Assembly: GCF_003933745.1 (NCBI RefSeq)
Contig: NZ_RSEB01000002.1
Coordinates: 124,001-188,000, forward strand
Length of the DNA: 64,000 bases
DNA from: Glycomyces terrestris
GTDB lineage: Bacteria; Actinomycetota; Actinomycetes; Mycobacteriales; Micromonosporaceae
Reading direction: 5' to 3'
Part shown: positions 51,211 through 61,142 of the stretch, piece after piece
Layout: each line of letters opens with the position of its first letter
Position numbering within the stretch: the stretch's first letter is position 1
Notes under the pieces: model-generated
Database searches by the model: none
What the model was told of the DNA's origin: nothing
Seen by the model: only the letters and a program-made list of their open reading frames with translations
Position numbers and translations under genes: made by a program

Positions 51211-52385
51211 CGCGAGCGGACCTCATTCATTGGTATCGAAAACAATTTGCCCCAATGCGGCCGCGCGGAGAACGGTTCCAATGCCGCCTCCACCGCCGCC
51301 ATCACCGGCGCGACCGCCTCGTGGTCGCTGATCCACGTGAAGTGCAGCCCCACGGTGTCCCGCCCGTACGACGGCGACAGCCACAGGTCGTCCCCGGCCA
51401 TGGTCCGCACCTCGCTGATCTGCACGACCGGCCCGAGCCGCTCCCCGATGCCCGCCAGGGCCCGCAGCGCCGCCGTCGCGTCCGCCCGGTCCACCAGGTA
51501 CTCCGACTGGAGCTCGTCGCCCGCGCTCGGCGTGAACTCGGGCCGGAAGTGCGGCAGGCGCTCGTGCCACGGGCCCGTCTGGCCCTGCTGCACCGTGCAC
51601 GCCGCCGGGTCCACGCCCGGCACCGGGTGCCGCGGCCCGTCCGCCAGCGGCGCCCCGAACCGGCTCGGCGGCGGGAACGGGTGCGTCTGGTCCGACGTGC
51701 GCTGCTTGACCCAGAACTGGAACGACGGCTCGGCGCCCCACGGCGTGAACAGGCTCGTCGAGTACGCCGCCCCCGTCAGCTCGTCGAAGTTCGCCAGCAC
51801 CGCGTCCAGGCCCAGCCCGTCGTACACGTACTGCCGCATCTCGAACGCCGGCATCAGGTCCAGCGTCACCGAGTGCACGACCCCCAAGGCCCCCAGGTGG
51901 ACCACCGAGCCCGCGAAGTCCTCCTCGCCGCGCCTGACGGTCCGCAGCTCCCCGTCCGGGCCGATGAACTCGACCGCGGCCACCGCCGTCGCCAGGTTCC
52001 CGTTCCGGTCGCCCGACCCGTGCGTGCCCGTGGCGATCGACCCCGCCACCGAGATGTGCGGCAGCGACGCCATGTTGTGCAGCGCGAACCCGGCCCGGTG
52101 CACCGCCGCGCTCAGCGCCGCGTACGTCAGCCAGCCCGCCGCGCGCACCGTCCCCTTGAGGACGTCCAGTTCCGCGAACGGCTCCATGCCCGCCAGCGAC
52201 AGCATCACGTCCCCGGAGGCCGCGATCGCGTTGAACGAGTGGCCCGAGCCGAGCACCCGCAGCCGGCGCGCGCCGGCCACGGCCGCGCGCGCCTCGTCGA
52301 GCGTCGCGGGCGCTTCGAACCGGGCGGGGGAGAAGCCGATGTTCCCGGCCCAGTTGTGCAGGGGAGTGGGGGCGCGATCAGCCAC
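51117..52385 (-). CDS. aldO: FAD-dependent alditol oxidase-like protein
   Basis: GTG 52385 with AGGAGG upstream gives 422 residues. The FAD domain has LRVLGSGHSFNAIA, whose His is the covalent FAD site in Streptomyces AldO, and HNMASLPHISVAGSIATGTHGSGDRNGNLAT. The C-terminal region has GPWHERLPHFRPEFTPSAGDELQSEYLV and FSARPHWGKLFSIP. AldO oxidises xylitol and sorbitol at C1 with H2O2 release. The substrate here is inferred from resemblance. Confidence 0.88.
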   Translation of the reverse strand: MADRAPTPLHNWAGNIGFSPARFEAPATLDEARAAVAGARRLRVLGSGHSFNAIAASGDVMLSLAGMEPFAELDVLKGTVRAAGWLTYAALSAAVHRAGFALHNMASLPHISVAGSIATGTHGSGDRNGNLATAVAAVEFIGPDGELRTVRRGEEDFAGSVVHLGALGVVHSVTLDLMPAFEMRQYVYDGLGLDAVLANFDELTGAAYSTSLFTPWGAEPSFQFWVKQRTSDQTHPFPPPSRFGAPLADGPRHPVPGVDPAACTVQQGQTGPWHERLPHFRPEFTPSAGDELQSEYLVDRADATAALRALAGIGERLGPVVQISEVRTMAGDDLWLSPSYGRDTVGLHFTWISDHEAVAPVMAAVEAALEPFSARPHWGKLFSIPMNEVRSRYPRMGDFAKLRARVDPEGKFANDFSAALFD

Positions 52386-52499
52386 GGCGACGATCCTCCT
52401 AGACAGCGCACGGGGGCGCACAGGTGCGGTTGCGCGGGCAACGGTACCGCGCGGCCCGCCGCGGCCGCCCCCGATCGGCCCGAGGACCGGGACGCGGCC

Positions 52500-53390
52500 C
52501 TACAGCCGCTCGATCCCCACGAGCTTCTGCCCCGACAGCGACAGCACCCACGCCTCGCCCGGCCGCGTCGACACGTCCGGCGCCTGCACGCCGTCCTCGT
52601 CGGCCAGGATCGCCACCGTGTCGCACACGACCTCCGGCTCGGCGCACACGATCACGGCCCCGCCCCCGCCCGCGAGCTCCCGCACGCGCGCGCTCGAGCG
52701 CTCGGGATTGCGTTCGTGCGCTTCGGTGTCGAACACCGAGTCCCCCGACAGCGCGCACCGCACCGCCTGCGCGATCGGCTCCACCGTCTGCACGCTCGCG
52801 CGCCCGGTCGCCGTGAACGCCCGGTCCGGCTGGTACAGCGACGCCAGCGCCGCCAGCCGCACCGCCTGGTCCTGCCCGCGCCCGCTCAGCGGCCGCGTCA
52901 CGTCAGGCCCGTCCCAGTCCTCCTCGACCTCGGCCGGCGCCACCAGCAGCACCGTCGACGTCACCGCCGGCAGCGCGGCGAACGCCTTGAGCACCTGCTG
53001 GTCCCGCGGCCGCGTCAGCGCCTCCCGCGCCTCCGCGAGCGTCAGCCAGCGGCGCTCGCCGATCTCGTCGTCGGCGGTGAACACCGCGTCCGGCTTCTCG
53101 GTGCGCATCGACCAGTAGTCGACCCACTTGAGCACGTCCCCTTCGGGATTGGGAAGCACGTACGAGGCGCGGCACAGCCACAGCTGCGGGATGACCGGAA
53201 TCCCGGTCTCCTCCTCCACCTCGCGGCACGCGGCCGCGAGCGGGTGCTCGCCCGGGTCGAGCTTGCCCTTCGGCAGCGACCAGTTCCCCACCTGCGGCCG
53301 CCACACCGCGACCACCTCGACCAGACCGCGCTCGCCGTTGCGCCACAACAGGCCGCCGGCGGCGGCCACCCGCCTCTGCGTACCGCTCAC
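52500..53390 (-). CDS. MutT1-like Nudix protein with degenerate phosphatase domain
   Basis: 296 residues. The N-terminal Nudix domain is intact (WSLPKGKLDPGEHPLAAACREVEEETGI, about 38-64). The C-terminal half corresponds to the histidine phosphatase domain of mycobacterial MutT1 (RPLSGRGQDQAVRLAALA, QTVEPIAQAV). However, the RHG/RHA site reads VAPAE (150-154) and the second-His site reads VCAEPEVV (248-255), so both catalytic His residues are gone. The Nudix half should still act on oxidised or dinucleoside substrates, while the second half is probably structural or binding only. Confidence 0.85.
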   Translation of the reverse strand: MSGTQRRVAAAGGLLWRNGERGLVEVVAVWRPQVGNWSLPKGKLDPGEHPLAAACREVEEETGIPVIPQLWLCRASYVLPNPEGDVLKWVDYWSMRTEKPDAVFTADDEIGERRWLTLAEAREALTRPRDQQVLKAFAALPAVTSTVLLVAPAEVEEDWDGPDVTRPLSGRGQDQAVRLAALASLYQPDRAFTATGRASVQTVEPIAQAVRCALSGDSVFDTEAHERNPERSSARVRELAGGGGAVIVCAEPEVVCDTVAILADEDGVQAPDVSTRPGEAWVLSLSGQKLVGIERL

Positions 53391-53450
53391 GCCTCATACG
53401 GTACTGGGATCCGCCCACCTGCGGGTAGGCCGCCACACGCCCGGAGTACC

Positions 53451-53648
53451 TCAGGGCCGCATGGTCGGGATGCGGACCGCGACCACCGCGCCGTCGGGTC
53501 CGGTCTCGAGCGAGACGCGCTGGCCCGGGCGCAGGAACCGCAGCCCGGAGACGGCGAAGGCCGCCGCGTCGAAACCGACGCGGCGGCCGCTGTCGAGGAC
53601 GACCTCGCCGGAGGTGTCCTCGTTGAAGATCGAGACGGTGCCCTGCAT
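53451..53648 (-). CDS. Small beta-barrel (cold-shock-like) protein
   Basis: ATG 53648 gives 65 residues (MQGTVSIFNEDTSGEVVLDSGRRVGFDAAAF...). The pattern of short strands, GTVSIFNEDTSGEVVLDSG and LRPGQRVSLETGPDGAVVAVRI, resembles a cold-shock/OB-type barrel without the RNP aromatic motifs. Function unknown. Confidence 0.6.
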   Translation of the reverse strand: MQGTVSIFNEDTSGEVVLDSGRRVGFDAAAFAVSGLRFLRPGQRVSLETGPDGAVVAVRIPTMRP

Positions 53649-53696
53649 GGCTTCAGCATGGACCACCGGGGCGCCCGGGGGCCAGGGGCGGGGCGC

Positions 53697-53921
53697 CTAC
53701 TTCCTGATCTGCCGGCGCTCCGAGCCGCCGATGGCCTTGTAGCCCTTGTAGGCGAACCAGCCGATGACGCCGATGACGCCGACGACGAGCGCGAACTTGA
53801 TGAGCCCGCCGAGGAACGCGAAGGCCGCACCGATGACGCTCGCCACGAGCCAGATCGCGATGATGGCACCGCCGAACAGGGCCGCGAGCCAGCCGAAGAG
53901 ACGCCAGTTCATGTCACTCAC
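53697..53921 (-). CDS. Small membrane protein
   Basis: 74 residues with two hydrophobic helices (about 10-37 and 40-58) and a basic tail (SERRQIRK). Start ATG 53921; a second Met three residues in is possible. No functional assignment. Confidence 0.6.
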   Translation of the reverse strand: MSDMNWRLFGWLAALFGGAIIAIWLVASVIGAAFAFLGGLIKFALVVGVIGVIGWFAYKGYKAIGGSERRQIRK

Positions 53922-54200
53922 TCCGAGTCGAGTCGTATTCCGGGCCGACTGGGTTCGGTCGGCCGGCTAGATGTCACTTTGACTCTATGATGACATCATA
54001 ACGGATTCTGCGCAAGGCGTGCGTCCCCGCGGACCCGCGGCCCACCGCGCCGCGTACCTGCGGCTTCACGCCGCGTGAACCGCGCCCCTCGCGCAACGAG
54101 TCAAACCCCACGCTCCGCTTCCCGTCGCCCGCTCGCGCCGGTGCGGGCGTTAGAGTGCAATGCACTGACGATCCCGTACACAACGGCACAGGCCGAGCCC

Positions 54201-55007
54201 ATGCGGCCCGCGCCCCCCGAGAAAGCGAGCCAGCAGGTGACCGAGCCTAGCCCTGAGGCGCAGTACACCTTCCGCCGCCGCGGCGGCGACCGCATTCCCG
54301 TCGACGTGAAGCTCTACGCCAACATCGTCAAAGGCGCCATCCTCGGCCTGAGCCGCCGCTCCTGGTCCGGCATGGAGCACATCCCGCTCCAGGGCCCCGC
54401 GATCCTGGTCTGGAACCACTACTCCGACATCGACCCGATCCTCATCGTCCACTACGTGTACAACGCCGGGCGCCACCCGCGGTTCCTCCTCAAGGAGTCG
54501 ATCGTCCGCGTCCCCGTCGTCGGCCCGATCCTCAAGCGCGCCGGGCAGATCCCCGTCAAGCGCGGCAGCGCCGAGGCCGCCGACTCGCTCCGGACCCTCG
54601 GGCGCGAGCTCGCCGCCGGGCACGTCGTCATCATGGCCCCCGAAGGCACCGTCACGAAGGAGCCGAACCGCTGGCCGATGCGCGGCAAGACCGGCGTCGC
54701 CCGCCTCGCCCTCGAATCGGGCGCGCCCGTGATCCCGATCGTCCAGTGGGGCGCCCTCGGCATCCACGACCGCAAGCGCGACCCGAAGTTCAAGCTCGGC
54801 CGCAAGCCCGTCACGGTCCGGGCCCTGCCGCCGGTCGACCTGTCGCGCTGGCTCGGCGGGGAGCCGAGCCGCGAGGACCTCGCCGAGGTCACCGACGCCA
54901 TCATGGAAGCCCTCCGCGCCGGTCTCGCCGAGATCCGCGGCGAGGAGGCGCCCCCCTTGTTCGACCCCCGGCAGCAGCGACCCGAGGAAAGCGAGTCTTC
55001 CGAGTGA
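54201..55007 (+). CDS. plsC: 1-acyl-sn-glycerol-3-phosphate acyltransferase (PlsC family)
   Basis: I chose ATG 54201 (268 residues); GTG 54238 is also possible. Acyltransferase motifs are NHYSDIDP (HX4D), [14 protein letters not shown], the substrate-binding APEGTVTK and the Pro of [10 protein letters not shown]. It transfers an acyl group to lysophosphatidate in phospholipid synthesis at the membrane. It overlaps gpsA, whose product supplies glycerol-3-phosphate, so the pair forms a lipid-precursor operon. Confidence 0.9.
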   Translation: MRPAPPEKASQQVTEPSPEAQYTFRRRGGDRIPVDVKLYANIVKGAILGLSRRSWSGMEHIPLQGPAILVWNHYSDIDPILIVHYVYNAGRHPRFLLKESIVRVPVVGPILKRAGQIPVKRGSAEAADSLRTLGRELAAGHVVIMAPEGTVTKEPNRWPMRGKTGVARLALESGAPVIPIVQWGALGIHDRKRDPKFKLGRKPVTVRALPPVDLSRWLGGEPSREDLAEVTDAIMEALRAGLAEIRGEEAPPLFDPRQQRPEESESSE

Positions 55008-56020
55008 AAGCAGCCGTGATGGGAGCCGGTTCGTGGGGGACCGTGTTCGCCAAGATCCTCGCCGACGCCGGCACCCCGGTCACCGTCTGGGCGCGCCGCG
55101 AGTCCGTGGCCGCGGCGATCGATGCCGAGCACCGCAACCCGGACTACTTCCCCGACATCGAGCTCCCGCCCCTGGTCTCGGCGACCGCCGACCCGGCCGA
55201 GGCCCTCGCGGGCGCCGACCTCGTCGTGCTGTCGGTGCCGAGCCAGACGCTGCGCGGGAACCTCGCCGCCTGGAAGGACCACCTGGAGCCGCACTCGACG
55301 CTCCTGAGCCTGATGAAGGGCATCGAGCTCGGCACCACCGAGCGCATGACCGAGGTCGTCGCGGAGGTCACCGGCGCGGCCGAGTCGCGCATCGCGGTCC
55401 TGTCGGGCCCGAACCTGGCGCGCGAGATCGCCGAGGAGCAGCCGACCGCGTCCGTGGTGGCGTGCATCGACCACGGCCGGGCCGTGGACATCCAGAAGGC
55501 AGTGACGACCGGGTACTTCCGGCCGTACACGAACACCGACGTCGTCGGCTGCGAGCTCGGCGGCGCCGTCAAGAACGTCATCGCCCTCGCCTACGGCATG
55601 GCCGCCGGGATGGGCATGGGGGACAACACGAAGGCCACGATCATCACGCGCGGCCTCACCGAGACCACCCGTCTGGGCGTGCGCCTGGGCGCCGACCCGG
55701 CCACGTTCGCGGGCCTCGCCGGCCTCGGCGACCTGGTCGCCACCTGCTCGTCCCCGCTCTCGCGCAACCACACCTTCGGCGAGCAGCTCGGCCTCGGGGC
55801 AACCCTGGAGGAGGCCGCGCGCGTCACCAAGCAGACGGCCGAGGGCGTGAAGAGCTGCCGCTCGATCACCGACCTCGCCCGCAAGGTCGGCGTGGAGATG
55901 CCGATCTGCGACGCCGTCGAGCGGGTCTGCCACGAGGGCCTCGACCCCAGGGCCGCGGTCGCCGAGCTCATGGGGCGCGAGACGAAACCGGAAATCGACA
56001 GTTTGAGGTCTGACAAATGA
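55004..56020 (+). CDS. gpsA: NAD(P)-dependent glycerol-3-phosphate dehydrogenase
   Basis: GTG 55004 overlaps the plsC stop; 338 residues. The dinucleotide-binding [17 protein letters not shown] is at the N-terminus. [20 protein letters not shown], the catalytic Lys in [28 protein letters not shown] and [20 protein letters not shown] are diagnostic. It makes sn-glycerol-3-phosphate from dihydroxyacetone phosphate. Ends overlapping ddl by four bases. Confidence 0.96.
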   Translation: MKAAVMGAGSWGTVFAKILADAGTPVTVWARRESVAAAIDAEHRNPDYFPDIELPPLVSATADPAEALAGADLVVLSVPSQTLRGNLAAWKDHLEPHSTLLSLMKGIELGTTERMTEVVAEVTGAAESRIAVLSGPNLAREIAEEQPTASVVACIDHGRAVDIQKAVTTGYFRPYTNTDVVGCELGGAVKNVIALAYGMAAGMGMGDNTKATIITRGLTETTRLGVRLGADPATFAGLAGLGDLVATCSSPLSRNHTFGEQLGLGATLEEAARVTKQTAEGVKSCRSITDLARKVGVEMPICDAVERVCHEGLDPRAAVAELMGRETKPEIDSLRSDK

Positions 56021-57078
56021 CGAAACCGACCGTCGCCGTCTTCTTCGGCGGGCGCAGCGTGGAGCAACCCGTGTCCTGCGCCTCCGGCTCCGGCGTCGCC
56101 AAGGCGCTGCGCGAGCGCGGCTTCGACGTGACCGCGATCGGCATCACGCGCAGCGGCGAATGGGTCGAACTGCCCTCGGACGCCGCGTTCGCGATCGACG
56201 CGGGCGAGGCGCTGCCGGAGGTCACCGCCGACGCCGGCAAGTCCGTCGCCGTCGACCTCGGACCCGGCTCGCAGCCGATCGCCGACATCGCCTTCCCCGT
56301 CCTCCACGGCCCGTACGGCGAGGACGGCACCATCCAGGGCCTGTTCGAGATGGCCGACCTGCCGTACGTCGGCTCCGGGGTCCTCTCCAGCTCCCTGTCG
56401 ATGGACAAGGAGTTCTCGAAGCGCCTCCTCGCCGCCGAGGGCGTCCCGCAGGGCGCGTTCGCGGTCCTCAAGCCCGGCGAGGCGCTCGACGCCCACGCCG
56501 TCATCGACCGGCTCGGCCTGCCGATCTTCGTCAAGCCGGCCCGCGCCGGATCGAGCCTCGGCATCAGCAAGGCCAAGTCCGCGGCCGAACTCGCCGAAGC
56601 GGTCGAGAAGGCCCGCGAGGTCGACGACAAGGTCGTCTTCGAGGCGTCGTTCGAGGACGTGCGCGAGATCGAGATGGGCGTCCTGGAGACCCTCGACGGG
56701 GACCTCGAGATCACCTACCCGCTCGAAGTGCTCGCCATGGGCGAGGACGGCTGGTTCGACTTCGACGCGAAGTACCTCGACAACCCCGAGCCGTTCAACC
56801 TGCACCCGGACTACCCCGAGGGCGTCGCCGAGCGCGCCCAGGAGCTGGCCCGGAAGGTGTTCCGCCTCCTCGACTGCCGCGACCTCGCCCGCGTCGACTG
56901 CTTCCTCGCGGCCGACGGCACGGTCTACCTCAACGAGGTGAACACCATGCCGGGGCTCACGCCGATGAGCGGCGTCCCGCAGGCGTTCGCCGCCGCGGGC
57001 GTCTCCTACGGCGACCTCGTGGAGCGCCTGGTCACTCTCGCGGCGGCCCGGGTGGGCGACCAGAAGGACGCCGCGTAA
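56017..57078 (+). CDS. ddl: D-alanine--D-alanine ligase
   Basis: 353 residues. ATP-grasp enzyme for the terminal dipeptide of peptidoglycan precursors. Motifs are [56 protein letters not shown], and [25 protein letters not shown]. The usual HGxxGEDG is HGPYGEDG. It is co-translated with gpsA, linking lipid and wall precursor synthesis. Confidence 0.96.
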   Translation: MTKPTVAVFFGGRSVEQPVSCASGSGVAKALRERGFDVTAIGITRSGEWVELPSDAAFAIDAGEALPEVTADAGKSVAVDLGPGSQPIADIAFPVLHGPYGEDGTIQGLFEMADLPYVGSGVLSSSLSMDKEFSKRLLAAEGVPQGAFAVLKPGEALDAHAVIDRLGLPIFVKPARAGSSLGISKAKSAAELAEAVEKAREVDDKVVFEASFEDVREIEMGVLETLDGDLEITYPLEVLAMGEDGWFDFDAKYLDNPEPFNLHPDYPEGVAERAQELARKVFRLLDCRDLARVDCFLAADGTVYLNEVNTMPGLTPMSGVPQAFAAAGVSYGDLVERLVTLAAARVGDQKDAA

Positions 57079-57094
57079 CCTGGACCCGAGCTCT

Positions 57095-57112
57095 GCGCCG
57101 CCTCGGCGGCGC
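57095..57112 (+). terminator. ddl hairpin
   Basis: GCGCCGC (57095-57101) and GCGGCGC (57106-57112) pair around CTCG, 16 bp after ddl. Confidence 0.6.
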
Positions 57113-57262
57113 CGGAGCGACCGCATCACCGTGTGCGCGCCAGGCCCGGGAACTTCCCCGGTGCATCCTGAGCGCGCTACACTCGCGCGTTTCTGCTGGT
57201 CAGAGACCGGCGGAAACCACTCAAGCCCCGCTTGGGGCACGCATGAATTACTGGAGAGATCA

Positions 57263-57868
57263 TTGCAAGCTAAGGCGAAAGTCAAGCTTTCCCGATCCCT
57301 CGGCATCGCGCTGACGCCGAAGGCCGCCAAGTACATGGAGCGCCGTCCGTACCCTCCGGGGCAGCACGGCCGCGGCCGCAAGAAGGAATCGGACTACAAG
57401 AACCAGCTCGTGGAGAAGCAGCGTCTCCGCGCTCAGTACAACATCTCTGAGCGCCAGCTGCGGAACGCCTACGCCGAGGCCGTGCGCAAGCCCGGCAAGA
57501 CCGGCGAGGTCCTGGTCGGCCTGCTCGAATCCCGCCTGGACGCCTTCGTGCTCCGCGCCGGCTTCGCCCGGACCATCTACCAGGCGCGCCAGTTCGTCAA
57601 CCACGGCCACTTCACCGTGAACGGCCGCAAGGTCGACATCGCCTCCTACCGCCTGAAGGCGGGCGACTTCGTCCAGGTCCGCAAGAAGTCCCGCGAGACC
57701 ACCCCGTTCCAGCTGGCCGCCGCCGGCGCGTGGGCGGGCGAGACGACCCCGGCCTACATCGAGGCCCACCTCGAAGGCCTGATCGCCCGCTTCCTGTCGG
57801 TGCCCGAGCGCAAGCAGATCCCCGTGATCTGCGACGAGCAGCTCGTCGTCGAGTATTACTCGAAGTAA
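57263..57868 (+). CDS. rpsD: 30S ribosomal protein S4
   Basis: I chose TTG 57263 because GGAGAG lies five bases upstream and the translation from there (MQAKAKVKLSRSLGIALTPKAAKYMERRPYPPGQHG) fits S4. This gives 201 residues. The S4 RNA-binding domain (ESRLDAFVLRAGFARTIYQARQFVNHGHFTVNGRKV) is intact. There is no N-terminal Cys cluster, so it is the zinc-independent form. It is a primary 16S rRNA-binding protein. It is transcribed apart from the rpsM-rpsK-rpoA operon, between ddl and infA. Confidence 0.96.
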   Translation: MQAKAKVKLSRSLGIALTPKAAKYMERRPYPPGQHGRGRKKESDYKNQLVEKQRLRAQYNISERQLRNAYAEAVRKPGKTGEVLVGLLESRLDAFVLRAGFARTIYQARQFVNHGHFTVNGRKVDIASYRLKAGDFVQVRKKSRETTPFQLAAAGAWAGETTPAYIEAHLEGLIARFLSVPERKQIPVICDEQLVVEYYSK

Positions 57869-57883
57869 GCCTGAGCGCGCCGT

Positions 57884-57921
57884 GCGCCGCTCCTGCCGGG
57901 ACCACCTGGTCGGAGCGGCGC
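57884..57921 (+). terminator. rpsD hairpin terminator
   Basis: GCGCCGCTCC (57884-57893) pairs with GGAGCGGCGC (57912-57921). The loop contains a second small stem (GACCA/TGGTC). It lies 16 bp after rpsD. The rest of the 331-bp gap up to infA holds the infA leader. Confidence 0.75.
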
Positions 57922-58143
57922 GCGGACGCCGCCCGAGTGCCGTCTGTCACGGTCAACCCGCTGGTAGGCGGTCTCGGGACGCGAGTAGACTCGCTCAGTG
58001 GTGCAGTGCGTCCCTTGTCGGGTCGCCGCGCGTTCGCGGTGCATCAACCGCGAACGCACCTGGCGCTCTCCCTTTCGAGGGACGGCCGCATCGTTCTTTC
58101 GCCCGCCCGAAGCCCTGAGCCTCGAGCAGGCGTGCCAGTAGCT

Positions 58144-58170
58144 CCGCGCCAGTGTTTGGCGCGGGGTTTT
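58144..58170 (+). promoter_or_regulatory. Terminator-like hairpin in the infA leader (possible attenuator)
   Basis: CCGCGCCA (58144-58151) and TGGCGCGG (58157-58164) form an 8-bp stem with a GTGTT loop, followed by GGTTTT. It ends 30 bases before the infA ATG, in the leader of a ribosomal operon, which suggests attenuation or a leftover terminator. Confidence 0.55.
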
Positions 58171-58199
58171 CGGACCGAGTTGTCACGGTAGCGGAGGAC

Positions 58200-58421
58200 A
58201 TGCCGAAAAAAGACGGTGCCATCGAGATTGAAGGCAAGGTCGTCGAGTCCCTCCCGAACGCCATGTTCCGGGTGGAACTCACCAACGGCCACAAAGTACT
58301 CGCTCACATCAGCGGCAAGATGCGCCAGAACTACATCCGGATCCTCCCCGAGGACCGGGTCGTGGTGGAGCTCTCGCCGTACGACCTGTCGCGCGGGCGG
58401 ATTGTCTACCGTTACCGCTGA
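58200..58421 (+). CDS. infA: Translation initiation factor IF-1
   Basis: ATG 58200 with GGAGG close upstream; 73 residues. An S1-like OB fold: [73 protein letters not shown] matches IF-1 along its full length when read in segments. It binds the 30S A site during initiation. First gene of the infA-rplQ group. Confidence 0.96.
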   Translation: MPKKDGAIEIEGKVVESLPNAMFRVELTNGHKVLAHISGKMRQNYIRILPEDRVVVELSPYDLSRGRIVYRYR

Positions 58422-58447
58422 CCTGACGACTACATGAAGTAGGACTC

Positions 58448-58564
58448 GTGAAAGTCAAGCCGAGCGTCAAAGTGATCTGCAAGAACTGCCGCGTGATCCG
58501 CAGGCACGGACGAGTGATGGTTATCTGCTCGTCCGACCCGCGTCACAAGCAGCGTCAGGGCTAA
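58448..58564 (+). CDS. rpmJ: 50S ribosomal protein L36
   Basis: GTG 58448; 38 residues ([20 protein letters not shown]...). The zinc ligands Cys11, Cys14, Cys27 and His33 are all present, so it is the zinc-binding form. It follows infA by 26 bp. Confidence 0.94.
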   Translation: MKVKPSVKVICKNCRVIRRHGRVMVICSSDPRHKQRQG

Positions 58565-58735
58565 GCAGCACACACGCCAGCAAGGAAAGGCCCCAGCAGG
58601 GGAAACCGCCGCCAGTGCGCAAGCACAACCCTCGGCTCGGAGGCCGGGGCTCGCATCGCCCGTCAGGGCAGGGAATACCTAGACCCGGCGAGAAGGCAGT
58701 GGTCAGACCTCCGACAACACTAGGAGTACGCCGCC

Positions 58736-59110
58736 ATGGCACGCCTGGTTGGAGTGGACCTCCCGCGCGACAAGCGCCTGGAGATCGCACTCACCTACAT
58801 TTACGGCATCGGCCGCACGCGCTCGCTCGAGACGATCGCCGCGACCGAGCTCGACCGCGACAAGCGCGTCAAGGACCTCACCGACGAAGAGCTGGTGAAG
58901 CTCCGCGATTTCATCGAGGAGAACTACCAGGTCGAGGGTGACCTCCGCCGCGAGGTGCAGGCCGACATCCGACGCAAGATCGAGATCAACTGCTACCAGG
59001 GTCTCCGTCACCGCTACGGCCTTCCGGTCCACGGTCAGCGGACCAAGACCAACGCCCGTACTCGCAAGGGTCCGAAGAAGACCGTCGCGGGCAAGAAGAA
59101 GGCACGTTAG
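58736..59110 (+). CDS. rpsM: 30S ribosomal protein S13
   Basis: 124 residues: [30 protein letters not shown], and the basic C-terminus [27 protein letters not shown]. Located in the head of the 30S subunit. Followed by rpsK after 11 bp. Confidence 0.96.
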   Translation: MARLVGVDLPRDKRLEIALTYIYGIGRTRSLETIAATELDRDKRVKDLTDEELVKLRDFIEENYQVEGDLRREVQADIRRKIEINCYQGLRHRYGLPVHGQRTKTNARTRKGPKKTVAGKKKAR

Positions 59111-59121
59111 GAGACCATCTG

Positions 59122-59520
59122 ATGCCACCGAAGACTCGCGGCGGTTCCAAGAACCCGCGCGCCAAGAAGAAGAACGTGCCCCACGGGCACGCGCACATCA
59201 AGAGCACCTTCAACAACACCATCGTGTCGATCACCGACCCGACCGGTGCCGTGATCTCCTGGGCCTCCTCCGGCCAGGTGGGCTTCAAGGGCTCGCGCAA
59301 GTCGACCCCGTACGCCGCGCAGATGGCCGCCGAGGCCGCCGCCCGCCGTGCGATGGACAACGGCATGCGCAAGGTCGACGTCTACGTCAAGGGCCCGGGC
59401 TCGGGCCGCGAGACCGCGATCCGCTCCCTCCAGGCCGTCGGCCTCGAGGTCGGCTCGATCAACGACGTCACGCCCCAGCCGCACAACGGCTGCCGCCCGC
59501 CGAAGCGCCGCCGCGTCTGA
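59122..59520 (+). CDS. rpsK: 30S ribosomal protein S11
   Basis: 132 residues with [45 protein letters not shown] and the C-terminal [13 protein letters not shown]. It forms part of the platform with S18 and S21. The next gene is rpoA, 85 bp downstream, with rpsD absent between them. Confidence 0.96.
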   Translation: MPPKTRGGSKNPRAKKKNVPHGHAHIKSTFNNTIVSITDPTGAVISWASSGQVGFKGSRKSTPYAAQMAAEAAARRAMDNGMRKVDVYVKGPGSGRETAIRSLQAVGLEVGSINDVTPQPHNGCRPPKRRRV

Positions 59521-59605
59521 TCGCGCGACCGCTTCAACGGAGATCAACGATCCAAGTGTCTAGGCGTCAAATAGCGGGCGCCCCGAACAAAGGAACCATC
59601 GCACA

Positions 59606-60652
59606 GTGCTTATCACTCAGCGGCCCACGCTCACCGAGCAGCAGATCAGCCCGACCCGCTCCAAGTTCACCATCGAACCCCTGGAGCCCGGCTTCGGCTA
59701 CACGCTCGGCAACTCGCTGCGGCGCACCCTGCTGTCGTCCATCCCGGGCGCGGCGGTCACGTCGATCAAGATCGACGGCGTCCTGCACGAGTTCTCCACC
59801 ATCCCCGGCGTGAAGGAAGACGTCGTGGAACTGGTGCTGAACGTCAAGCAGATCTGCGTCTCCTCGGAGAACGACGAGCCGGCCACCATGTACCTGCGCA
59901 AGGAAGGCCCCGGCGACGTCCTCGCCGGCGACATCCAGCCCCCCGCGGGCGTGCAGGTCCACAACCCCGAGCTCAAGCTGGCGACCCTGAACTCGAAGGG
60001 CCGCCTCGACATGGAGTTCGTGGTGGAGCGCGGCCGAGGCTACGTCTCGGCCCCGGCGAACAAGGCCGACACGAACGAGATCGGCCGCATCCCGGTCGAC
60101 TCGATCTACTCGCCCGTGCTGAAGGTCGCCTACTCCGTCGACGCCACCCGCGTCGAGCAGCGCACCGACTTCGACAAGCTCACCGTCGACGTCGAGACCA
60201 AGCCGTCCACCACGCCGCGCACCGCGCTGGCGTCGGCGGGCTCCACCCTGGTGGAGCTGTTCGGCCTGTACCGCGAGCTCGACACCGAGGCCGAGGGCAT
60301 CGACGTCGGGCCCAGCCCGGCCGACCAGCAGCTGGCCGCCGACCTGGCCCTGCCGATCGAGGACCTCGACATGACCGTCCGGTCCTACAACTGCCTCAAG
60401 CGCGAGGGCGTCAACACCGTCGGCGAACTCATCAACCGCACCGAGGCCGACCTGCTCGACATCCGCAACTTCGGGCAGAAGTCGATCGACGAGGTCAAGA
60501 TGAAGCTCGCCGGCATGGGCCTGAGCCTGAAGGACTCGCCCGGCACCTTCGACCCGAGCGAGGCCGCCGTGGCCTACGGCGGGTCGCCGGTCGCCGACGC
60601 CGACGAGTACGAGGACGACGGCGAAGATCTCCGCGAGACCGAGCAGCTCTAG
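59606..60652 (+). CDS. rpoA: RNA polymerase alpha subunit
   Basis: GTG start; 348 residues. The N-terminal assembly domain ([50 protein letters not shown]) is followed by a linker. The C-terminal domain ([49 protein letters not shown]) binds UP elements and activators. The acidic tail is as usual in actinobacteria. Confidence 0.97.
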   Translation: MLITQRPTLTEQQISPTRSKFTIEPLEPGFGYTLGNSLRRTLLSSIPGAAVTSIKIDGVLHEFSTIPGVKEDVVELVLNVKQICVSSENDEPATMYLRKEGPGDVLAGDIQPPAGVQVHNPELKLATLNSKGRLDMEFVVERGRGYVSAPANKADTNEIGRIPVDSIYSPVLKVAYSVDATRVEQRTDFDKLTVDVETKPSTTPRTALASAGSTLVELFGLYRELDTEAEGIDVGPSPADQQLAADLALPIEDLDMTVRSYNCLKREGVNTVGELINRTEADLLDIRNFGQKSIDEVKMKLAGMGLSLKDSPGTFDPSEAAVAYGGSPVADADEYEDDGEDLRETEQL

Positions 60653-60719
60653 AAGCTGCGTGAATACGGCGGTCGGTTCCGTGAGACGGCCGGCCGCGTC
60701 AATCCAAGAGGAGTAAGCA

Positions 60720-61073
60720 ATGCCTAAGCCCACCAAGGGCCCCCGCCTGGGCGGTTCGCCGGCGCACGAGAAGCTCATGCTCTCGGGCCTCGCGGCCTCC
60801 CTGTTCGAGCACGGCAGCATCACCACGACGCTGACCAAGGCCCGCCGCCTGCGCCCGTACGCCGAGCGTCTCATCACGTACGGCAAGAAGGGCACGCTGC
60901 ACCACCGCCGCCTGGCGCTGGCCAAGCTCCGCAACAAGGACGCCACCCACGACCTGTTCGAGCAGGTCGCCCCCCGCTTCGCGAACCGCGAGGGCGGCTA
61001 CACCCGGATCATCAAGGCCGGGAACCGCAAGGGCGACAACGCGCCGATGGCGATCATCGAGCTGGTCGACTAG
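60720..61073 (+). CDS. rplQ: 50S ribosomal protein L17
   Basis: 117 residues with [50 protein letters not shown], the L17 signature. AGAGGAG precedes the ATG. It is the last gene before a terminator. Confidence 0.96.
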   Translation: MPKPTKGPRLGGSPAHEKLMLSGLAASLFEHGSITTTLTKARRLRPYAERLITYGKKGTLHHRRLALAKLRNKDATHDLFEQVAPRFANREGGYTRIIKAGNRKGDNAPMAIIELVD

Positions 61074-61085
61074 GACGGCAGGCAG

Positions 61086-61126
61086 ACCGCGCGCAGGGCC
61101 TATGCTCTGCGCGCGGTTTCTTTTCC
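61086..61126 (+). terminator. Terminator of the rpoA-rplQ operon
   Basis: ACCGCGCGCAG (61086-61096) and CTGCGCGCGGT (61107-61117) form an 11-bp perfect stem followed by TTCTTTTCC. truA begins only 26 bp past the stem, so some read-through is likely needed or truA has its own start signals. Confidence 0.88.
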
Positions 61127-61142
61127 CCGGAAGGAGTTCCAC

